Shown: positions 1 through 3,723 of the stretch, piece after piece
Layout of the letters: each line of letters begins with the position of its first letter
How positions within the stretch are numbered: position 1 is the stretch's first letter
Origin: Chloroflexia bacterium
Lineage (GTDB): Bacteria > Chloroflexota > Chloroflexia > Thermomicrobiales > UBA6265
DNA length: 5,166 nucleotides
Direction of reading: 5' to 3'
Assembly (NCBI GenBank): GCA_013694885.1
Contig: JACDBO010000107.1
Location: 1 to 5,166, forward strand
Made by a program: the position numbers and the translations under genes
Notes under the pieces: model-generated
What the model was told of the DNA's origin: nothing
Seen by the model: the letters and a program-made list of their open reading frames with translations, nothing else
Databases searched by the model: none

Positions 1-373
1 GGCGCGCCAGCAGGATGTGCTCGCGGGTTTGGGGCATCGGCCCGTCCGGCGCACTGACCACCAGGATCGCCCCGTCCATCTGGGCGGCACCGGTGATCAT
101 GTTCTTGATGTAGTCGGCGTGACCGGGACAGTCGACGTGGGCGTAGTGCCGGTTGGCCGTCTCGTACTCGACGTGGGCGATCGCGATCGTGATGCCGCGT
201 TCGCGCTCCTCGGGGGCGTTGTCGATACTGGCGAAGTCGCGGAAGTTGGCGCCGCCACTCAGCGCCAGCGTCTTGGTGATCGCCGCCGTCAACGTCGTCT
301 TGCCGTGATCGACGTGGCCGATCGTGCCCACGTTCAAATGCGGCTTGGTTCGCTCAAATCGCTGCTTACCCAC
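1..373 (-). CDS. tuf: Elongation factor Tu, N-terminal 124 residues (partial)
   Basis: EF-Tu is the cytoplasmic GTPase that delivers aminoacyl-tRNA to the ribosomal A site. The visible part is most of the G domain. It starts GKQRFERTKPHLNVGTIGHV and shows the P-loop GHVDHGKT (residues 19-26), the switch I motif RGIT with its Mg2+-binding Thr, and the switch II motif DCPGHADYIKNM. The NKxD motif and domains 2 and 3 lie beyond the left edge. I chose the GTG start at 373-371 because it gives the usual EF-Tu N-terminus and is preceded on the minus strand by a purine-rich Shine-Dalgarno region (GGAAAGAAGGGAAG, about 378-391). It is the last visible gene of a tRNA-tuf operon, 106 nt after tRNA-Thr(GGU). 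Identity is essentially certain; whether the genome has a second tuf copy cannot be seen. Confidence 0.98.
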   Translation of the reverse strand, partial: MGKQRFERTKPHLNVGTIGHVDHGKTTLTAAITKTLALSGGANFRDFASIDNAPEERERGITIAIAHVEYETANRHYAHVDCPGHADYIKNMITGAAQMDGAILVVSAPDGPMPQTREHILLAR

Positions 374-479
374 TGACTTCCCTTCTTTCCTTTGATGATG
401 ACACCCGGCGTCACGCGCCGGACCCTTCGTGACGAAACCGAGAGGCCCCTTGAGGAGCCTCTGGCATCTCCGCACACGC
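374..479 (-). promoter_or_regulatory. tuf leader between tRNA-Thr and tuf, with two hairpins
   Basis: This 106-nt stretch is transcribed between the last tRNA and tuf. Reading the minus strand, hairpin 1 (462-441) pairs AGAGGCTCC with GGGGCCTCT around the loop TCAA: nine base pairs including one U-G wobble. Hairpin 2 (421-405) pairs CCGGCG with CGCCGG around CGTGA: six perfect pairs. The purine-rich ribosome-binding region follows at about 391-378. Hairpin 1 is followed only by CGGTTTCG, so it is not a convincing intrinsic terminator. It may instead mark RNA processing that frees the tRNA from the tuf mRNA, or a weak attenuator. The pairings are visible in the sequence; the role is inferred. 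Confidence 0.5.
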
Positions 480-555
480 TGGAGCCCTCACCCGGATTTG
501 AACCGGGGACCTCGTTCTTACCAAGAACGCGCTCTGCCTGCTGAGCTATGAGGGC
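480..555 (-). tRNA. tRNA-Thr (anticodon GGU)
   Basis: Full cloverleaf on the minus strand: acceptor arms GCCCTCA (555-549) and TGAGGGC (490-484), D-arm AGCTCAGCAGGCAGAGC, anticodon stem CGTTC/GAACG closing the loop TTGGTAA, and T-arm CCCGG-TTCAAAT-CCGGG. The loop gives anticodon GGT (DNA), reading ACC/ACU threonine codons. The discriminator base (T at 483) is followed by an encoded CCA (482-480), unlike the other two tRNAs here. It corresponds in position to E. coli thrT, the last tRNA before tufB. Confidence 0.96.
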
Positions 556-614
556 CCGAACTTCGAAAACCGAACCGCGCGCGGACTGCGTGACCGTCAG
601 TTCCGCTGGCAAGG

Positions 615-695
615 TGGGCAGGGACGGATTCGAACCGCCGAAGCTTTCGCGCCTGGTTTACAGCCAGGTCCATTAGTCCACTCTGGCACCTGCCC
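615..695 (-). tRNA. tRNA-Tyr (anticodon GUA)
   Basis: Class II tRNA on the minus strand with acceptor arms GGGCAGG (695-689) and CCTGCCC (622-616). The anticodon stem CCTGG/CCAGG closes the loop CTGTAAA, giving anticodon GTA. A longer variable arm (CGCGAAAGCTTC) precedes the T-arm GGCGG-TTCGAAT-CCGTC, as expected for bacterial tRNA-Tyr. The discriminator is A (615). The next genomic bases give CCT, so the 3' CCA is not fully encoded and would need the CCA-adding enzyme. It lies 53 nt after tRNA-Thr(UGU) and 59 nt before tRNA-Thr(GGU). Confidence 0.96.
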
Positions 696-748
696 GCACC
701 CCGGAGCGTGCGCCGACCTCAGCATGTGTCCAGGCAAAACAGCGGCGG

Positions 749-821
749 AGCCGACGATGGGACTCGAACCCGCAACCTGCTGTTTACAAAACAGCTGCTC
801 TGCCAATTGAGCTACGTCGGC
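749..821 (-). tRNA. tRNA-Thr (anticodon UGU)
   Basis: First gene of the minus-strand operon. Acceptor arms GCCGACG (821-815) and CGTCGGC (756-750) pair perfectly. The D-arm is AGCTCAATTGGCAGAGC, the anticodon stem GCTGT/ACAGC closes TTTGTAA (anticodon TGT), and the T-arm contains GCGGG-TTCGAGT-CCCAT with one mismatch or wobble pair. The bases after discriminator T (749) read CCG, so CCA is not encoded. Its place at the head of the cluster equals E. coli thrU. The gene begins about 26 nt after the predicted transcription start. Confidence 0.95.
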
Positions 822-853
822 ACACCAATCCACCGGTCGCCCGGCCGGGTTAG

Positions 854-883
854 AGTATAGGCAAGCGCCGCGACGAGCGTCAA
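854..883 (-). promoter_or_regulatory. sigma70-type promoter of the tRNA-tuf operon
   Basis: On the minus strand a -35 box TTGACG (883-878; five of six consensus bases) is separated by 18 nt from a -10 box TATACT (859-854; five of six). Transcription would start near 847, leaving a short leader before tRNA-Thr(UGU) at 821. The bases between the -10 box and the presumed start and just after are GC-rich (CCCGGCCGGGC), a discriminator type that in other bacteria goes with stringent control of stable-RNA promoters. Strength and regulation are inferred; the boxes are seen. Confidence 0.85.
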
Positions 884-893
884 GCGTCGCGGC
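867..893. promoter_or_regulatory. Perfect 9-bp inverted repeat straddling the -35 box
   Basis: The arms gccgcgacg (867-875) and cgtcgcggc (885-893) are perfectly complementary with a 9-nt spacer that contains the whole -35 box of the minus-strand promoter. A dyad in this position is typical of an operator where a dimeric regulator would block RNA polymerase. It lies between the divergent tRNA-tuf operon and the sensor kinase gene. A GC-rich chance dyad cannot be excluded. Confidence 0.4.
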
Positions 894-993
894 ACCACCT
901 CCGCACGGACCGCGGCTCCGCACTCGGGGAACTCCCTGGACCGGTGCAGTCGCTGTCCGTGGACGGAGTGTCGCCGGAGATCGAGAGGCGGCA

Positions 994-1608
994 ATGGCGG
1001 TCCTCAAACGCAGCGAGCTGACTCACCCGCCCCCACTTCTCCGTGCGTTGCGCGTGTGGCGACCGCGGGGTGCCTACCGAAGCGACATCGGAGCGGCGCT
1101 CACCACCCTGGTCGCGACAGCGTCGATGCTCACCGTGCGCGATGCGCTGGACGTGCTCGACGTCGCGCTCGTCTTTCTCCTGCTCACGTTCACGGTGGCG
1201 CTCATCGCCGGGTCGCGCCCCGCCGTGATCGCGGCCGTGCTGTCGTTCCTCTCGTTCGACTTCTTCTTTATCCGCCCTTTCCAAACGTTTGCCGTCGAGC
1301 GCGAGCATCATGTCCTCGCCTTGTTTGTCTTCCTCGGGATCGCGATCGTCACCGGTCAGCTTGTGGCGCGCGTCCGTACCCGGACCGAGGTGGCGGAGCG
1401 CGAGCAGCGGCGCACCGCGCTCCTGTACAAGCTCAACGCCGCCCTCATCAGCGATCTCTCACTCGACCCTATCCTCTCGACAATCGTCGAGCAGGTTGTC
1501 CACGTCTACGGCGCACACCAGTGCCGAATCCTGCTCAGGGGGTCCGGCGAAGACCTGGTCATACGGTCGGTTTTTCCACCAACCGGGGGTCACGACATCG
1601 ACCGCTAG
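994..1608 (+). CDS. KdpD-like sensor, N-terminal part: DUF4118 membrane domain and start of GAF
   Basis: Input half of a KdpD-type sensor kinase, 204 residues. After a short basic N-terminus come four hydrophobic segments (roughly residues 31-49, 54-73, 76-93, 106-126) with the DUF4118 signature FFFIRPFQTFAVE (about 90-102), as in the KdpD transmembrane bundle. A charged linker (127-145) leads into the first part of a GAF domain (ALLYKLNAALISDLSLDPIL onward). The ATG at 994 has a good Shine-Dalgarno, GAGAGG at 983-988. E. coli KdpD (about 890 residues) has an N-terminal KdpD/Usp cytosolic region; none is present, so this is the short C-terminal-type KdpD architecture. The frame ends at TAG 1606-1608 in mid-GAF and resumes in the same frame, so this is most likely one gene broken by a nonsense codon. 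Alone it would be a membrane protein without kinase activity. Confidence 0.85.
   Translation: MAVLKRSELTHPPPLLRALRVWRPRGAYRSDIGAALTTLVATASMLTVRDALDVLDVALVFLLLTFTVALIAGSRPAVIAAVLSFLSFDFFFIRPFQTFAVEREHHVLALFVFLGIAIVTGQLVARVRTRTEVAEREQRRTALLYKLNAALISDLSLDPILSTIVEQVVHVYGAHQCRILLRGSGEDLVIRSVFPPTGGHDIDR
1606..1608 (+). other. In-frame amber codon interrupting the sensor kinase
   Basis: TAG sits between DIDR and GMAVAKWAMEH. Both flanks belong to one GAF domain in the same reading frame; the family normally continues through this point. A single C-to-T change from CAG (Gln) would explain it. A sequencing error, a real nonsense mutation, read-through, or reinitiation at the ATG four bases after the stop (1612) are all possible. 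Confidence 0.75.
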
Positions 1609-1611
1609 GGC

Positions 1612-2631
1612 ATGGCGGTCGCGAAATGGGCGATGGAGCATCGCGGCCCAGCCGGGCTCCGCACCGCTGGTCGCCGCCCGCGGCTGCGGCATCCCCATGG
1701 CTCCCACGGACGACGGGCAACCAGGTCCCTTCCTGGAGCGGAGCTGCTGTACGTGCCGATCGCCAGCGCCGATCGCGCCATCGGCGTGCTCGAAGTGACC
1801 GGAAACCGTGACGGCGTCCGCCTCGGCGCGGATGACGAACAGGTGCTGGTAAGTTTCGCGAACCAGGCGGCGCTCGCCCTGGAGCGCGTGCGCCTGGCTG
1901 AGGATGCCGCGCGGGCCGCCGCGCTCGCCCAATCAGACGAACTCAAATCCGCCCTCCTCGCCGCCGTCTCCCACGAGCTCCGGACACCGCTGGCCGCGAT
2001 CAAGGCCTCGGTCACGTCCCTGATCGATCCCACGGTCGAGTGGGATGACGCCGCCCAATCCGAGTTCCTTCAGGCCATCAACGAGGAGACCGACCGCTTG
2101 ACGCGCATGTTGAGCAATCTCCTCGATCTGTCTCGAATCGAAGGCGGCGCGCTCAAACCGGAGAAGGAGTGGTACGACGTGGCCGAACTCGTGGTGGACG
2201 TGGCTCATCGGTTGGCAAGCCTCGCCGTCCGCTACCGCCTCACGACCGAGGTCGAACCGGACCTGCCCGTGGTTCACTTCGACTATGTTCAGATCGCGCA
2301 GGTGATGATGAACCTCGGCGAGAACGCGGTGAAGTACACGCTGCCCGGTACAGAGATCGTTCTGTCGGCCCGCCGGGTCCATAACTCCGTGGAACTCGCC
2401 GTTCGGGATCGCGGCCCGGGAATCCCGGCGAGTCGCCTGCCCCATATCTTCAACAGGTTTTATCGTGCGGATGGAGCCGGTCGAGTCGCGGGTACGGGCA
2501 TCGGGTTGGCGATCTGCAAGGGATTCGTGGAAGCGCATGGTGGCCGGATCCACGCGGAAAGCCGCGAAGGGTCCGGTACAACGATTCGCTTCAGCTTGCC
2601 GATCGAGCACGAGGTGGATCGCTCGTCGTGA
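1612..2631 (+). CDS. KdpD-like sensor histidine kinase, C-terminal part: rest of GAF, HisKA and HATPase
   Basis: Catalytic half of the sensor. Numbered from ATG 1612, it holds the GAF remainder (1-95, ending LLYVPIASADRAIGVLEV and FANQAALALERVRLAE), a coiled linker, and HisKA with the H-box SHELRTPLAAIKAS (phospho-acceptor H121). The HATPase domain has an N-box MMNLGENAVKYT (N238), G1 box DRGPGIP (266-272), F-box FNRFYR (280-285) and G2 box GTGIGLAICK (294-303). All motifs needed for autophosphorylation are intact. ATG 1612 lacks a well-spaced Shine-Dalgarno (only AGGG ending one base before it), so independent initiation would rely on coupling to the TAG stop. If read as one gene from 994 the product is about 545 residues with the active His near position 327. 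Residues 11-39 are unusually Arg-rich. It overlaps the response regulator by four bases. Confidence 0.9.
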   Translation: MAVAKWAMEHRGPAGLRTAGRRPRLRHPHGSHGRRATRSLPGAELLYVPIASADRAIGVLEVTGNRDGVRLGADDEQVLVSFANQAALALERVRLAEDAARAAALAQSDELKSALLAAVSHELRTPLAAIKASVTSLIDPTVEWDDAAQSEFLQAINEETDRLTRMLSNLLDLSRIEGGALKPEKEWYDVAELVVDVAHRLASLAVRYRLTTEVEPDLPVVHFDYVQIAQVMMNLGENAVKYTLPGTEIVLSARRVHNSVELAVRDRGPGIPASRLPHIFNRFYRADGAGRVAGTGIGLAICKGFVEAHGGRIHAESREGSGTTIRFSLPIEHEVDRSS

Positions 2632-3311
2632 GTGGTGAGCGTGTCTTGATCGTCGACGACGAGCCTCAGATTCGCCGGGCTTTGCGCACCGCGCTCAGCG
2701 GTCATGGGTATCAGGTTGAGCTTGCCGAGGATGGCGATGCGGCACTGATGACGCTGGCGGCGCGTCTGCCAGATGTCGTCGTGCTGGACCTGATGATGCC
2801 GGGGATCGACGGTTTCGAGGTGCTGCGCCAGACGCGAGCGTGGTCCACCGTGCCGATCATTGTCTTGTCGGCGCGCGGACAAGAGCGCGACAAGGTCGAA
2901 GCGCTCGACCTCGGTGCGGACGATTACCTGACCAAACCGTTCGGCGTGCAGGAGCTGCTCGCGCGCACCCGCGCCGTGCTCCGCCGCGCCAGCCCTCCCG
3001 CCGAGTCGAGCCTCACCGCCGGGGACATCACGATTGACCTCGCGCGACGCCTGGTGACGCGGGCTGGCGCGGAGATCCATCTCACTCCCACCGAATACGA
3101 TCTGCTCCAGGTTCTGGCGGTAAACGCGGGCAAAGTGCTCACGCATCGACAACTGCTGGAGCGCGTCTGGGGTGGCTATGCCGCGCAGAACTCACAGCAG
3201 TTGCGCGTCTATGTCAACTATCTGCGCCGCAAGCTCGAGAATGACACCGCACGACCGCGCCTGATCATCACCGAACCCGGCATCGGCTACCGATTGCGAA
3301 CGGACGAGTGA
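2628..3311 (+). CDS. kdpE: KdpE-like OmpR/PhoB-family response regulator
   Basis: A 227-residue transcription factor, the normal KdpE length. The receiver domain (1-120) has the acidic pair D10-D11, phospho-acceptor D54 (VVVLDLMMPGIDG), S81 (PIIVLSARGQERDK) and K103 (ADDYLTKPFG). The C-terminal winged helix (about 129-225) contains HLTPTEYDLLQVLAVNAGKV, a recognition helix around QQLRVYVNYLRRKLE (190-204) and the ending TEPGIGYRLR. Resemblance to E. coli KdpE runs along the whole length, notably W-S-x-VP-I-IVLSAR, DLGADDYLTKPFG and ARPRxxITExGIGYR. The GTG start overlaps the kinase stop as GTGA and has GAGGTGG (2611-2617) as Shine-Dalgarno, implying translational coupling. Its target is unknown. 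With no kdpFABC in view, the downstream kimA-type gene is the obvious candidate. Confidence 0.95.
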   Translation: MSGERVLIVDDEPQIRRALRTALSGHGYQVELAEDGDAALMTLAARLPDVVVLDLMMPGIDGFEVLRQTRAWSTVPIIVLSARGQERDKVEALDLGADDYLTKPFGVQELLARTRAVLRRASPPAESSLTAGDITIDLARRLVTRAGAEIHLTPTEYDLLQVLAVNAGKVLTHRQLLERVWGGYAAQNSQQLRVYVNYLRRKLENDTARPRLIITEPGIGYRLRTDE

Positions 3312-3397
3312 TACGGGGCCCGTCTGAACAGTCGTGGAATAAACCCAGCGTGGCTATGCGCCGGCTTCGGCGTCGAGCGCTTCGCGCGCGATGCTAG

Positions 3398-3440
3398 TGC
3401 TCGATGCGGCTGCTCGATGCGGCTGCTCGATGCGGCTGCT
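3398..3440. repeat. 13-bp perfect tandem repeat, 3.3 copies
   Basis: The unit TGCTCGATGCGGC occurs three times without a mismatch (3398-3410, 3411-3423, 3424-3436), followed by TGCT of a fourth. It lies 87 nt after the response-regulator stop. Such short perfect arrays vary by replication slippage; a binding-site array is a less likely reading because 13 bp is not a helical repeat. Confidence 0.9.
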
Positions 3441-3467
3441 GGGATTCTTCCTTCGTCAGAATGACGA
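3441..3467. repeat. Possible dispersed-repeat fragment (GGGATTCTTC...CAGAATGACG)
   Basis: The stretch beginning GGGATTCTTC and ending CAGAATGACG has inverted ends ATTCT (3444-3448) and AGAAT (3458-3462). I recall very similar motifs of the form GGATTCTTCG...CAGAATGAC scattered through intergenic DNA of Chloroflexota and other high-GC genomes. It directly abuts the tandem repeat. Only one copy is visible here, so the repeat status is from memory and tentative. Confidence 0.35.
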
Positions 3468-3516
3468 CTGCCCAATTCATCAGCCGGATTTGGTGTGAAG
3501 TCTCGTACCTCGTGAT

Positions 3517-3545
3517 TTGAGCCGATCCGCACCATCACTTATTTG
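3517..3545 (+). promoter_or_regulatory. Weak candidate promoter for kimA
   Basis: TTGAGC (3517-3522) and TATTTG (3540-3545) are 17 nt apart and would start transcription near 3552, just upstream of the structured leader. The -10 match is poor. An alternative -10, TCTAAT (3562-3567), matches five of six bases but lacks a good -35 box. Activator-dependent promoters often look like this, so a response-regulator-dependent start is possible. Confidence 0.25.
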
Positions 3546-3562
3546 CGCTTTCCAACAGGATT

Positions 3563-3603
3563 CTAATGCCTGGGCGCGCGGTTCTTACGCGGCCCTAATG
3601 CCT
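3563..3603 (+). repeat. 9-nt direct repeat CTAATGCCT flanking a hairpin
   Basis: CTAATGCCT occurs at 3563-3571 and 3595-3603, 32 nt start to start (about three helical turns). Between the copies, GGGC-g-CGCG (3572-3580) pairs with CGCG-GCCC (3588-3595) around the loop GTTCTTA, eight pairs with one bulged G. The repeats could be half-sites for a dimeric regulator such as the adjacent KdpE-like protein, or part of the leader RNA. Confidence 0.45.
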
Positions 3604-3611
3604 CGCTCGTT

Positions 3612-3692
3612 AGCCTTGCGCGGCATCCAAGGCTTGCGGCGGAGTCACCGCAACGCGGGAAGCCGCGCGGTGGCGGACGGCCGGATGCCGCG
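3612..3692 (+). ncRNA. Structured 5' leader of kimA, candidate cis-regulatory RNA
   Basis: A perfect 10-bp closing stem pairs CGCGGCATCC (3619-3628) with GGATGCCGCG (3683-3692). Inside it are two hairpins: TGCGG/CCGCA (3635-3639/3648-3652) and CGCGG-GAAG-CCGCG (3654-3667), giving a multi-branched fold. A competing stem AGCCTTG/CAAGGCT (3612-3618/3628-3634) would place the 5' arm of the closing stem in its 9-nt loop. The two are therefore either alternatives or an H-type pseudoknot. The block ends 31 nt before the kimA start codon. I do not see the conserved blocks of the ydaO c-di-AMP riboswitch (such as GGGGUGAAUCC or CCCGUCAGCUAACC) or of the other riboswitch classes I know well. Pairings are seen; the regulatory role is inferred. 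Confidence 0.45.
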
Positions 3693-3723
3693 GTTGTTCG
3701 GTTCGATGATGAAAGACTGAGTC

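Larger units (their letters stand above)
3312..3723. other. 412-bp intergenic region rich in repeats and RNA-like structure
   Basis: No convincing gene lies here. From left to right it holds a pair of small GC hairpins (CGCCG-GCTT-CGGCG at 3359-3372; GCGC-TTC-GCGC at 3377-3387) without a T-run, a 13-bp tandem repeat, a probable dispersed-repeat fragment, a weak promoter candidate and the structured kimA leader. The short frame at 3517-3720 has no recognisable domain, no good ribosome-binding site and uses the structured leader as codons, so I do not call it. The region separates the two-component operon from kimA, and its complexity suggests that kimA has its own transcription start and control. 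Confidence 0.6.

Noticed and set aside
17..376. Plus-strand open frame opposite tuf
   Set aside because: It is antisense to an unmistakable EF-Tu G domain and arises from GC-rich codon structure.
334..1007. Minus-strand open frames at 334-612 and 597-1007
   Set aside because: They run straight through the three tRNA genes and their spacers. Fragments such as LIAQQAERVL and DVAQLAEQLFCKQQVAGSSP are typical false translations of tRNA sequence.
1056..1811. Long plus-strand frames 1056-1811 and 1289-1798 within the sensor gene
   Set aside because: They are Arg/Ala/Ser-rich out-of-frame readings over the DUF4118 and GAF coding region, with no domain of their own. Only the local 1642-1740 stretch merits a note.
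2460..3152. Minus-strand frame opposite the kinase end and response regulator
   Set aside because: It is antisense to two genes with complete family motifs and has no ribosome-binding site or recognisable domain.
3313..3387. Intrinsic terminator after the response regulator
   Set aside because: The GC palindromes ACGGGGCCCGT, 3359-3372 and 3377-3387 are short and none is followed by a run of T. I see no canonical terminator.
3595..3692. Possible integron attC site (CTAAT...GTTAG near a long imperfect hairpin)
   Set aside because: The ends do not fit the RYYYAAC/GTTRRRY core pattern, the long stem is perfect rather than having the expected bulged bases, and no integrase or cassette gene is near.
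3517..3720. Short plus-strand frame of 67 codons upstream of kimA
   Set aside because: It has no Shine-Dalgarno or recognisable domain, and its span coincides with strong inverted repeats better explained as leader RNA. A regulatory leader peptide is not fully excluded.
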